In this document: one piece after another, positions 24,754 to 33,726 of the stretch
Numbering within the stretch: position 1 is the first letter of the stretch
Layout: each line of letters begins with the position of its first letter
Notes under the pieces: model-generated
Seen by the model: only the letters and a program-made list of their open reading frames with translations
Told to the model about the DNA's origin: nothing
The model's database searches: none
Position numbers and translations under genes: made by a program
Source: an uncultured Bacteroidales bacterium
GTDB lineage: Bacteria; Bacteroidota; Bacteroidia; Bacteroidales; Bacteroidaceae
Length of the DNA stretch: 64,000 nt
Direction of reading: 5' to 3'
NCBI GenBank assembly: GCA_947303715.1
Contig: CAMYYY010000004.1
Span: forward strand, 1-64,000

Positions 24754-27700
24754 ATGAAAAGAATCTTTACTTCTCTGGCCATGGTGCTGTGTGCTGTGGC
24801 AATGTTTGCATGGCAGAAGCCGGCCATCACGGCAGGCCAATGGCGGCAAATGGTCGTTGGCGACACGGTGTACTTCTACAATACCCAGTCGCAGCTCTTC
24901 CTCACCGAAGGTAACGAGTGGGGTACTCACGCTTCCGTAGGCGAAGAGGGCTTGATGTTTACCGTCGAAAAGTACATCCCCGAAGGCGGTGAATGGGACA
25001 ACAAGACCTATCTTATCAAGGACTTCACGATTGCGAAGGGCAAATGGATGCCCATGTTCATCGACAACGATATGGGCGACATCTACGTGGACCTCGGCTC
25101 GCAGGCCAACTACTTCTGGGAGTTCGAAACGGTAAACGACAAGATGTTCCGCTTCTTCGGCGCTGACATGAACCCCAACTGGAACCATGCTTATGAATTC
25201 TTCACAGGCGGTTATGTAGGCCACGCTACGGAGTACATGAACACGCAGACGAACGAAGTGACGGGCACGGGCGTTATCTTCGACATCCCTGCCAGCTATG
25301 GCGAGGGTCTGGCAAAGAGCGGCGAGTTCCATTGCGATTGGACAACCGTCTCGCGCGAAGACTATGATGTGTATGTGGCTAAGATTCGTGCCTACAATGC
25401 TGCTGAAGCTCTTGCCGCCAAGATTGCCGAGGGTAAGGAAGCAGGTGTTTCCACCGCTGATGCTGAGGCTGTCTATAACAACGAGAACTCTACCGCTGAG
25501 CAGCTGAAGGAAGCTCTCGACGCCCTCATCGTGGCCATCATGGAGGCTGAGGCCGGCAAGGCTACTCCCGAGAATCCCGTTGACATGAGCGACCTTATCG
25601 TCAACCACGACTTCTCGAACGGCGACTGCACCACAGGTTGGAGCGGCGATGCTTTCGCACGCGGAGGAACGGTTGCTGACGGTGCTGAGCACTACGACAA
25701 GGACTACAACACTTGGCAGGATATCAAGGGCCTCTTCCCAGGTATCTATCGTGTCGGTGTTCAGGCTTATTATCGTGCTGGTGCTGCAGGAACCGACTAC
25801 AACAACTTCCTTGCTGATGACTTTGGCACTCGTCATGCCAAACTTTATGCCCTTAATGGTGATAGCGCAGAAGTAGTTGTAGGTATAGTCCACCTCGCTT
25901 CAGGTGCTGAGACTGAGAACATGAGTGGTGCCGATGAAGTCGATTGCGGCGATGGAATGTTGGTCTGCAATACGATGCAGGCGGGCGACTATCACTTCAA
26001 TACGCTTGACAAGTATCACAACTACCTCTTCTGCGAGGTGACGGAGAGCGGTACCCTCCGCATCGGCGTTAGGAAGAGTACACACATTAGTACTGACTGG
26101 AGCCTCTTCGATAACTTCAGCCTTGAGTACTATGGCAACTCCATCGAAGCCTACAAGATGTGGATGGAGGGTATCATTGCCACAGCCCCGCAGTACGACT
26201 TTGAGACACTCATTTGCTCGAACGATGTGAAGGAGCAGTATCAGGCTGTCCTCGAGGCTGCCAAGAATGCTTCATCACGCGATGAAATCATGGAGGCTCT
26301 TGCACAGATTACTCCTGCTGCCGAGGCTATTGCTGCCAACGTAGCTGCCTATAAGGCTTATATGGATAAGGTGGCTGAACTCCGTGCTGAGCTGGACGAA
26401 AACGAATACGTCTGCGAAGAGGGCTACACCCTTATGGACTATGTGATGGACGGCAACGAGATGGAACCCTACGAGGAAATGCCGAATGGTTCCTACGACT
26501 ACATCATCAATAACTGCGCACTTGATACTGAGGGTATTCAGGCTGAGCTGGAGTGGTTGGAAGCTCTTCATCAGGCTGCTATCGCCAACAGCCTCAAGCC
26601 TGGTGACGACTGCACGAACCTCCTCATCAATCCTGGCTTCACAGAGGCTGACGGCAAGGGCTGGACATGGGATCTGCAGGACAATGTTACTGTTGCCACT
26701 CACGCTGTGACGGGTGGTCTCAAGTCGTTCCCCTGCGCTGAGGTCTATGCCGGCTGGGGTTCCGCCGTCGGTGACTTCACTTGGGATGTTTGGCAGACCG
26801 TCATCGCTCCCGATGGTATCTACAAACTCGAACTCAACGCCTTCTATCGCGTTGGTGACAACGGCCAGTATGATGGTTCCGAGGAAGTCTATGCCGAGCT
26901 TTACATGAACGACTTCACCACGCCTGTGCAGAATATCGGTGGCGATGCTGCCAACTTTACGGATTCTGCTGTTGGTGAGGGCGATGCCCAGATTACCAAC
27001 TGGCAGGGTGCTACAGGCTACGTGCCCAACTCTATGAATGGTGCTTCCACCGCGTTTGAGTCAGACCGTTATAAGCAAACCGTTTATGGTCTTGTTGAGG
27101 GAGGTCAGATGCGTATTGGTATCCGTAAGACCGTTGCTACTAGCGTCATGCGTTCATGGTGTCTCTGGACGAACTTCAAGCTTATCTATGCCGGTAAGGA
27201 CGAAGAGGCTCTGTCGGAGATTCTGCCCGTCTATGCGGATAAGGCTCAGGCTCTCCTCGATGCTGATCAGCCCATGAGTGCTGAGGCTCACAATGGTCTT
27301 GAGAGTGCTATCGATGCTGCTGGTACGGCAGGCGATGCTGATGCCATGTTTGCCGCTCTTACAGGCTTGAATGCTGCCATTGCCAAGGCTAATTCATCCA
27401 TCTTGGCTTATAGCAAGCTGAACGATGCCCTCTATTCGTTGCTCAACGCTGCCGACCAGTATGGCTATTCTGCTTCTGAGGAGGCCAGCAATGCCGCTGT
27501 CTCTCTCTATGAGGAACTGTCAGATGGCATGAACAAGGGTGCGTACGACGACGATGAGATTGATGCGAAGGTGTATGCTATCAACGCAGCTATTGCTGCT
27601 TTGCGCGTGCCTGCCGTTGACCCGACGGATGAGCAGCCTGTTGACTTCACGGATTGGATTGTCAATCCCACCTTCGACGAGGAGAATGCCGATGGCTGGA

Positions 27701-28257
27701 GCATTTCTGTTGTGGATAGAACCAATGCCGGATATCAGGGCGCCAGCTATTCTGGCGGAACTGACATCAGCCAGTTCATCGAGGTATGGCGCAACGGCGA
27801 GGCTCTCGGCAATGGTGATGTCTTCCAGGTTATCAGCTTCTTGCCTGAAGGAACCTATGTGCTTGGTGTCGATGCTATCTCCAGCAATCAGATGGATGCA
27901 TCAGCCGAGGTCACGGGTGTGCAGCTCTTCTGTGAGGAGGAGGATGGCGCCTTCGATGCTGTGGATCTCTTTACCGGCAACGGTACTCCCGAGCACTTCG
28001 ACTTGGTCTTCAAGAAGAAGGCAGGCACGGATGTGAAGATTGGTATCCGTGCTACGGACACCAACGCCAACTGGATTGCTGCTGACAACTGGACGCTCAG
28101 CTTCCACGGCAAGAACAGCGGATTGCTGCCCAGCAAGCTGGATGTGGTTGAAACGGAGCGTGCCGAGGTCATTATCTATAACCTCGCAGGCCAGCGTCTC
28201 ACCACTCTCCAGAAGGGTATCAACATCGTCAATGGCAAAAAGATTCTGGTGAAGTAA
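24754..28257 (+). CDS. Large modular secreted protein with three jelly-roll-like modules
   Basis: A 1167-residue exported protein (signal peptide 'MKRIFTSLAMVLCAVAMFA'). Three related modules start with 'LIVNHDFSNGDCTTGW' (about 277), 'LLINPGFTEADGKGW' (about 621) and 'WIVNPTFDEENADGW' (about 966), each followed by a beta-rich stretch with '(G)IY(R/K)(V/L)' strands. This resembles carbohydrate-binding jelly rolls. Alanine- and glutamate-rich three-helix stretches (about 215-275, 470-560, 820-950) resemble FIVAR-type spacers. The C terminus, 'YNLAGQRLTTLQKGINIV' then 'NGKKILVK', is the sorting-like motif also seen at 1612-2388. No catalytic motif is seen, so adhesion or glycan binding is inferred. 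Confidence 0.75.
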   Translation: MKRIFTSLAMVLCAVAMFAWQKPAITAGQWRQMVVGDTVYFYNTQSQLFLTEGNEWGTHASVGEEGLMFTVEKYIPEGGEWDNKTYLIKDFTIAKGKWMPMFIDNDMGDIYVDLGSQANYFWEFETVNDKMFRFFGADMNPNWNHAYEFFTGGYVGHATEYMNTQTNEVTGTGVIFDIPASYGEGLAKSGEFHCDWTTVSREDYDVYVAKIRAYNAAEALAAKIAEGKEAGVSTADAEAVYNNENSTAEQLKEALDALIVAIMEAEAGKATPENPVDMSDLIVNHDFSNGDCTTGWSGDAFARGGTVADGAEHYDKDYNTWQDIKGLFPGIYRVGVQAYYRAGAAGTDYNNFLADDFGTRHAKLYALNGDSAEVVVGIVHLASGAETENMSGADEVDCGDGMLVCNTMQAGDYHFNTLDKYHNYLFCEVTESGTLRIGVRKSTHISTDWSLFDNFSLEYYGNSIEAYKMWMEGIIATAPQYDFETLICSNDVKEQYQAVLEAAKNASSRDEIMEALAQITPAAEAIAANVAAYKAYMDKVAELRAELDENEYVCEEGYTLMDYVMDGNEMEPYEEMPNGSYDYIINNCALDTEGIQAELEWLEALHQAAIANSLKPGDDCTNLLINPGFTEADGKGWTWDLQDNVTVATHAVTGGLKSFPCAEVYAGWGSAVGDFTWDVWQTVIAPDGIYKLELNAFYRVGDNGQYDGSEEVYAELYMNDFTTPVQNIGGDAANFTDSAVGEGDAQITNWQGATGYVPNSMNGASTAFESDRYKQTVYGLVEGGQMRIGIRKTVATSVMRSWCLWTNFKLIYAGKDEEALSEILPVYADKAQALLDADQPMSAEAHNGLESAIDAAGTAGDADAMFAALTGLNAAIAKANSSILAYSKLNDALYSLLNAADQYGYSASEEASNAAVSLYEELSDGMNKGAYDDDEIDAKVYAINAAIAALRVPAVDPTDEQPVDFTDWIVNPTFDEENADGWSISVVDRTNAGYQGASYSGGTDISQFIEVWRNGEALGNGDVFQVISFLPEGTYVLGVDAISSNQMDASAEVTGVQLFCEEEDGAFDAVDLFTGNGTPEHFDLVFKKKAGTDVKIGIRATDTNANWIAADNWTLSFHGKNSGLLPSKLDVVETERAEVIIYNLAGQRLTTLQKGINIVNGKKILVK

Positions 28258-28281
28258 TAACCCGTTTCTATCGAATAATCC

Positions 28282-28314
28282 AAAGGGGCGCAGCCACAGC
28301 TGCTCCCCTTTTTT
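28282..28314 (+). terminator. Intrinsic terminator
   Basis: A 13-bp stem with one mismatch (28282-28294 with 28299-28311), followed by a T run. Confidence 0.85.
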
Positions 28315-28357
28315 GATCCCTTTTCGCCCTGCCTTTTGCAAAAAAACGTTTGAATGC

Positions 28358-28388
28358 TTGGCTTTTCGCTCAGTTTGCCGTACCTTTG
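28358..28388 (+). promoter_or_regulatory. Promoter of the GH3-family gene
   Basis: TTG (28358-28360), a 20-bp spacer, then TACCTTTG (28381-28388), 24 nt before the ATG at 28413. Confidence 0.75.
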
Positions 28389-28412
28389 ACAGCTAATTTC
28401 AGATTTTTCACG

Positions 28413-29933
28413 ATGCAGACAGCAATAGTTCGACTTGTACTATCTCCCAGAGTTCAGAAAATCAATGAATATGATAATGCTGAGGCTATCCAGCATAAGG
28501 TTTTGATGTCGCTTGTCGGCAAGGCTGAGAGAACGGAGTGGGGCAGGAAGAATCACTTCCAGCGTATCGAGCGCTACGAGGACTTTGCCCGTGAGGTTCC
28601 TGTCAATGACTATGAGGGATTGAAGGAGTATATTGAGCGTATGCGTCATGGCGAGAAGGACATCCTTTGGCCTGGACAAGTGAAATGGTATGCTAAGTCT
28701 TCTGGTACGACAAACGATAAGAGCAAATTCATTCCTGTTTCCAGCGACGGACTTACTGATACCCATTATCGGGGTGGCACAGACGTAGTTGCCCTGTATC
28801 TGCACAACAATCCCAACAGCAACATGATGGATGGCAAGGCTCTCATCCTCGGAGGCAGCCATGCCCCAAACTACAACCTGCCTCATAGCCTGGTGGGTGA
28901 TTTAAGTGCCATTCTGATTGAGAATGTCAATCCTTTTGTCAATCTGCTGCGTGTACCTAACAAGGAAATCGCTCTGTTGAGTGACTTCGAGGAGAAGATG
29001 GAGCGTATCGCCCAGGCCGTTAAGGACGTGAACGTAACAAACCTTTCAGGCGTACCTTCGTGGATGATGGCTGTGCTGAAGCACATTCTTGAGATAACGG
29101 GAAAGAAAAACATCAGCGAGGTATGGCCTAACCTTGAAGTGTTCTTCCACGGAGGCGTGGCCTTTACGCCGTATTATAATCAGTACAGGCAGCTTATCCC
29201 CAGCCCCAATATGCATTATATGGAGACGTATAATGCCAGCGAAGGCTTCTTTGGCATTCAGAGTGAGCCCGGCGACCCAGCCATGCTGCTGATGATTGAC
29301 TATGGCGTCTTCTACGAATTCATCCCGATGAGTGAGTTTGGCTCTGACAACCCCACCATCGTTCCCCTTTGGGATGTGGAAGTGGGGAAGAACTATGCGA
29401 TGGTCATCAGCACGTCGTGCGGACTTTGGCGCTATATTATCGGCGATACGGTGAGGTTCACGCAGAAGGATCCATATAAATTTGTCATTACAGGACGCAC
29501 CAAGCACTTCATTAATGCCTTTGGTGAAGAGTTGGTGGTGGATAATGCCGAGAAGGGATTGCTGAAGGCCTGCGAGGCAACGGGTGCTCAGGTAAAGGAA
29601 TATTCGGCAGCTCCTGTCTTTATGGATGGCGATGCCAAGTGCCGCCATCAATGGCTTATCGAGTTCAATAAAATGCCCGATGAAATGGGCAAATTTGAAG
29701 AAATCCTCGATAAGGCTTTGCAGGAATGCAACTCGGACTATGAAGCCAAGCGCTATAAGGATATCACCTTGCAGCATCTGGAGGTTATCCCTGCTCGTCC
29801 AAACCTTTTCCACGATTGGTTGAAGGCAAAGGGTAAGCTGGGTGGACAGCACAAGGTTCCACGTCTTAGTAATTCCCGTCAGTACATTGAAGAGATGCTG
29901 GCGTTGAATGAAAAAGATGGTTCGTTGCTGTAA
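28413..29933 (+). CDS. GH3 (auxin-responsive) family acyl-adenylating protein
   Basis: A 506-residue cytosolic protein of the plant-GH3-like adenylate-forming superfamily. Visible are the ATP-binding 'KWYAKSSGTTNDKSKFIPVS' (about 87), 'HYMETYNASEGFFG' (about 270) and 'WRYIIGDTVRF' (about 345). Plant members conjugate amino acids to acyl hormones such as indole acetate. The Bacteroidetes members are common, but their substrates are not established. The frame is open from 28350, but the promoter lies inside that stretch, so ATG 28413 is used. Confidence 0.88.
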   Translation: MQTAIVRLVLSPRVQKINEYDNAEAIQHKVLMSLVGKAERTEWGRKNHFQRIERYEDFAREVPVNDYEGLKEYIERMRHGEKDILWPGQVKWYAKSSGTTNDKSKFIPVSSDGLTDTHYRGGTDVVALYLHNNPNSNMMDGKALILGGSHAPNYNLPHSLVGDLSAILIENVNPFVNLLRVPNKEIALLSDFEEKMERIAQAVKDVNVTNLSGVPSWMMAVLKHILEITGKKNISEVWPNLEVFFHGGVAFTPYYNQYRQLIPSPNMHYMETYNASEGFFGIQSEPGDPAMLLMIDYGVFYEFIPMSEFGSDNPTIVPLWDVEVGKNYAMVISTSCGLWRYIIGDTVRFTQKDPYKFVITGRTKHFINAFGEELVVDNAEKGLLKACEATGAQVKEYSAAPVFMDGDAKCRHQWLIEFNKMPDEMGKFEEILDKALQECNSDYEAKRYKDITLQHLEVIPARPNLFHDWLKAKGKLGGQHKVPRLSNSRQYIEEMLALNEKDGSLL

Positions 29934-29971
29934 TGTGAATAGAATTATTGTCAAATCATTAATAACTCGGG

Positions 29972-31510
29972 GTGTTAGTTAAGGTCTTTGGAGCTGCCTT
30001 GCAGGGTGTTGATGCTACAATGGTCACTATTGAGGTGAACATTACGCGTGGCGTGCAGTTCTTTTTGGTTGGGTTGCCTGACAGCGCCGTCAAAGAGAGC
30101 CACGAGCGTATTGTTTCCGCGGTGCAGCACAACGGCTTGCGTTTTCCCCATTCGCAGGTGGTGGTCAATATGGCTCCTGCTGACATCCGCAAAGAGGGCT
30201 CGGCCTACGACCTTCCCCTCGCTATCGGTATTCTGGCTGCTGATGGGCAGGTGAATACACAGCGCCTTGAACGATATGTCATCATGGGCGAGATGGGGCT
30301 TGACGGAGCGCTGATGCCCATCAAAGGCTCTCTTCCCATTGCTATTAAAGCCCGTGAGTTGGGCTATGATGGCTTTATCCTTCCCCGTCAGAATGCACGG
30401 GAGGCCGCCGTAGTCAACAAACTGAAAGTCTATGGCGTGGACAATATGATGCAGGTTATTCGCTTCTTCAATGGCGAGGAGGAACTGGAAGAAACCGTGG
30501 TGGATACGCGGGCGGAGTTCTATGCCCATCAGTCTGATTTTCCCTATGATTTTGCAGATGTGAAAGGGCAGCAGCGCGCCAAGCGCGCCTTTGAGGTAGC
30601 TGCCAGCGGCTCACACAACATCATCCTCATCGGCCCTCCAGGCTCTGGAAAATCCATGATGGCTAAGCGCCTTCCCTCCATTCTTCCGCCTCTTTCACTG
30701 GCAGAAAGTCTGGAAACGACGAAGATACATTCCGTTGCCGGCAAGCTGGGGAGTAACGCATCGCTTATAGCCATACGTCCCTTTCGTTCGCCTCATCACA
30801 CCATCTCTTCCGTTGCCCTTGTCGGAGGAGGATCAAATCCTCAACCCGGAGAGATTAGCCTTGCCCATAATGGCGTACTTTTTTGTGATGAATTTCCTGA
30901 GTTCCCGCGCCATATCCTAGAGCTGTTACGGCAGCCTTTGGAGGATCGTCACATTACCGTCAGTCGTGCCAAATACACTATTGACTATCCGGCTAACTTC
31001 ATGATGGTTGCCTCCATGAACCCCTGTCCCTGCGGCTATTATACCCATCCCACACGGCCATGCATCTGCTCTCCTACGCAAGTGCAGCGCTATCTGGGGA
31101 AGATAAGCGGACCTTTGCTCGATAGATTTGATTTGCAGGTGGAGATAACGCCTGTGCCGTTTGAGAAACTCTCCGATAGGGGACGGGCAGAATCAAGTGC
31201 CGTTATCCGTGAACGGGTAATCCGCGCTCGCGAGATACAGAGTGAACGATTCCACGGCGAGAAGGGCGTTCATTGCAATGCTCAGATGACGAGGCAGCTG
31301 CTAGAGAAGTATGCTGTGCCTGATGAAGAGGGCATTCGCATTCTGCGTTTGGCTATGGAGCGCCTGAACCTCTCTGCCCGTGCTTACGACCGTATCCTCA
31401 AGGTTTCGCGCACTATTGCAGACTTGGAGGGATGTGAGCAGATAAATTCCGACCATATAGGCGAGGCGATTGGCTACCGCAGCCTTGACAGAGAGAATTG
31501 GGTAAGCTGA
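29972..31510 (+). CDS. YifB/ComM-type AAA ATPase (Mg-chelatase-like)
   Basis: A 512-residue protein starting with GTG ('MLVKVFGAALQGVDAT', a well-conserved start). It has an N-terminal Lon-like fold, then the AAA core with Walker A 'GPPGSGKSMMAKRLP' (about 222) and Walker B 'GVLFCDEFPEF', the zinc-site segment 'MNPCPCGYYTHPTRPCIC', and the C-terminal Mg-chelatase-like lid. ComM, the studied relative, is a hexameric helicase that drives branch migration during natural transformation. The same role here is inferred. metG follows after 66 nt. Confidence 0.92.
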   Translation: MLVKVFGAALQGVDATMVTIEVNITRGVQFFLVGLPDSAVKESHERIVSAVQHNGLRFPHSQVVVNMAPADIRKEGSAYDLPLAIGILAADGQVNTQRLERYVIMGEMGLDGALMPIKGSLPIAIKARELGYDGFILPRQNAREAAVVNKLKVYGVDNMMQVIRFFNGEEELEETVVDTRAEFYAHQSDFPYDFADVKGQQRAKRAFEVAASGSHNIILIGPPGSGKSMMAKRLPSILPPLSLAESLETTKIHSVAGKLGSNASLIAIRPFRSPHHTISSVALVGGGSNPQPGEISLAHNGVLFCDEFPEFPRHILELLRQPLEDRHITVSRAKYTIDYPANFMMVASMNPCPCGYYTHPTRPCICSPTQVQRYLGKISGPLLDRFDLQVEITPVPFEKLSDRGRAESSAVIRERVIRAREIQSERFHGEKGVHCNAQMTRQLLEKYAVPDEEGIRILRLAMERLNLSARAYDRILKVSRTIADLEGCEQINSDHIGEAIGYRSLDRENWVS

Positions 31511-31576
31511 AATCAAAAAATCCCCATTTCATCGGAGAAAAATGTAGAATACTCATAAAAACGAGAATAAACGAAT

Positions 31577-33634
31577 ATGGAAGAAAAGAAATTCAAGAGA
31601 ACTTTGGTGACGTCGGCTCTGCCTTATGCCAACGGCCCCGTTCACATCGGTCATCTGGCTGGGGTGTATGTTCCTGCCGACATCTATGTCCGTTACCTTC
31701 GTTTGAAGGGCGAAAATGTCCTTTTCATCGGGGGAAGTGACGAGCATGGCGTTCCCGTCACCATTCGTGCAAAGAAGGAAGGCTGCACGCCGCAGGACGT
31801 GGTTGACCGTTATCATAAGCTCATAAAGGAGTCGTTTGAGGGCTTCGGCATCTCGTTCGACGTCTATAGCCGCACCACCAGCCCCACGCATCATAAGTTG
31901 GCGAGTGACTTTTTCCGCAAGCTCTACGACGACGGCAAGTTCGTTGAGATGGAGAGCGAGCAGTTCTACGATGAGGAGGCACACCAGTTTCTTACCGACC
32001 GTAACATCGTGGGCGAATGTCCCCGTTGTCACTCCGAAGGAGCGTATGGCGACCAATGCGAGAAGTGCGGAAGCACCCTCTCGCCCGAGGAACTCATCAA
32101 TCCCCGTAACGCCCTCACGGGTAACCCGCTCGTCAAACGCAAGACCTCTCACTGGTATCTGCCGCTTGACCAATACCAGACTTGGCTGGAGAAGTGGATT
32201 CTGGAGGAGCACAAGGAGTGGCGTCCGAATGTCTATGGGCAATGCAAGAGCTGGCTCGACGGCGGCCTCCATCCCCGTGCCGTCACACGTGACCTTGACT
32301 GGGGTATCCCTGTGCCCGTTGAAGGTGCCGAGGGCAAGGTGCTCTACGTCTGGTTCGATGCCCCTATCGGCTACATCTCCAATACGAAGGAGCTCTGTGA
32401 TGCTCATCCCGAATTGGGCAGCTGGGAGACTTGGTGGAAAGACCCCGAGACGCGCCTTATCCATTTCATTGGCAAGGACAACATCGTGTTCCATTGCATC
32501 GTCTTCCCCTCCATGCTGAAGGCTGAGGGCAGCTACATCCTGCCCGACAATGTTCCCTCGAACGAATTCTTGAACCTCGAAGACGATAAAATCAGCACCT
32601 CGCGTAATTGGGCGGTGTGGCTGAACGAATACCTCGTCGATTTCCCCGGTAAGCAGGATGTGCTGCGCTATGTACTTACTGCCAATGCGCCCGAGACGAA
32701 AGACAATAACTTTACATGGAAGGACTTTCAGGCACGCAATAACAACGAGCTTGTTGCCATCTATGGCAACTTTGTCAATCGTGCCTTGGTGCTGACGCAG
32801 AAGTATTTCGAAGGCCGTGTGCCTGTGCGTGGCGAGTGGACGGACTACGACCGTCAGACGGTGGAAGAGTTTGCTCAAGTGAAGGCCGAGGTGGAGAAGC
32901 TGCTCGACGGCTTCAAGTTCCGCGAGGCGCAGAAGGAGGCTATGAACCTCGCCCGAATTGGCAACAAGTATCTTGCCGATACCGAGCCCTGGAAGCTGGC
33001 GAAGACGGATATGGCTCGCGTGGGTACCATCCTCAACCTCGCCCTGCAGCTGGCCGCTAACCTCGCTATTGCTTTTGAGCCGTTCCTACCCTTCAGCAGC
33101 AAGAAACTGCGCGACATGCTGGGTATGGTGAGCTTCCGTTGGGAAGACCTTGGAAGCACGACGCTTCTTCCCGAAGGTCATCAACTGGGCAAGGCGGAGT
33201 TGCTGTTTGAGAAAATCGAGGATGCTGCCATCGATGCCCAAGTGCAAAAGCTACTCGATACGAAAAGGGCGAACAAGGAGCAGGCATATCGCGCCAATCC
33301 TGTGAAAAACGTCGTTTCCATCGAGGATCTTGCCAAAATGGACATCCGCGTGGGCACCGTGTTGGATTGCCAGAAAGTGCCCAAGGCTGACAAACTACTG
33401 CAGTTCACTATTGCCGACGGCCTCGACAACCGCACCATCCTCAGCGGCATTGCCCAGTTCTATAAGCCCGAGGATCTTGTGGGCAAGCAGGTATTGTTCA
33501 TTGCCAACCTCGCCCCCCGCAAGATTCGTGGCATCGAGAGCCAGGGCATGATACTCAGCGCCGTTGACGTCGATGGCAATCTCTCCGTCACCACCCTCGA
33601 GCATGAGTTGAAGCCCGGCAGCGAAGTCTGTTAA
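31577..33634 (+). CDS. metG: Methionyl-tRNA synthetase
   Basis: Charges tRNA-Met with methionine. The 685-residue protein has HIGH at 23-26 ('[10 protein letters not shown]'), the zinc knuckle '[18 protein letters not shown]' (about 150), the KMSKS-equivalent 'KISTS' (about 338), the anticodon-binding helical domain, and a C-terminal OB-fold tRNA-binding domain ('[20 protein letters not shown]', about 590) that aids dimerisation and tRNA binding. This is the usual length for the long form. It may be read through from the ATPase gene. Confidence 0.97.
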   Translation: MEEKKFKRTLVTSALPYANGPVHIGHLAGVYVPADIYVRYLRLKGENVLFIGGSDEHGVPVTIRAKKEGCTPQDVVDRYHKLIKESFEGFGISFDVYSRTTSPTHHKLASDFFRKLYDDGKFVEMESEQFYDEEAHQFLTDRNIVGECPRCHSEGAYGDQCEKCGSTLSPEELINPRNALTGNPLVKRKTSHWYLPLDQYQTWLEKWILEEHKEWRPNVYGQCKSWLDGGLHPRAVTRDLDWGIPVPVEGAEGKVLYVWFDAPIGYISNTKELCDAHPELGSWETWWKDPETRLIHFIGKDNIVFHCIVFPSMLKAEGSYILPDNVPSNEFLNLEDDKISTSRNWAVWLNEYLVDFPGKQDVLRYVLTANAPETKDNNFTWKDFQARNNNELVAIYGNFVNRALVLTQKYFEGRVPVRGEWTDYDRQTVEEFAQVKAEVEKLLDGFKFREAQKEAMNLARIGNKYLADTEPWKLAKTDMARVGTILNLALQLAANLAIAFEPFLPFSSKKLRDMLGMVSFRWEDLGSTTLLPEGHQLGKAELLFEKIEDAAIDAQVQKLLDTKRANKEQAYRANPVKNVVSIEDLAKMDIRVGTVLDCQKVPKADKLLQFTIADGLDNRTILSGIAQFYKPEDLVGKQVLFIANLAPRKIRGIESQGMILSAVDVDGNLSVTTLEHELKPGSEVC

Positions 33635-33638
33635 GAAA

Positions 33639-33668
33639 AAATCCTCCCACCATGGGGTGAGAGGATTT
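33639..33668 (+). terminator. Terminator after metG
   Basis: Stem AAATCCTC with GAGGATTT, extended by CACC/GGTG, directly after the stop codon. A second hairpin follows at 33681-33719 (13-bp arms GTGGCG.TTAACG) and can serve the convergent gene. Confidence 0.7.
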
Positions 33669-33726
33669 CAAGACTGAATTTGTGGCGTTTAACGTTATAC
33701 CTTCCGCGTTAAGCGCCACACTTCTC

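Noticed and set aside
31553..32878. 441-residue minus-strand frame opposite metG
   Set aside because: No promoter, no recognisable motif, and it mirrors a certain gene.
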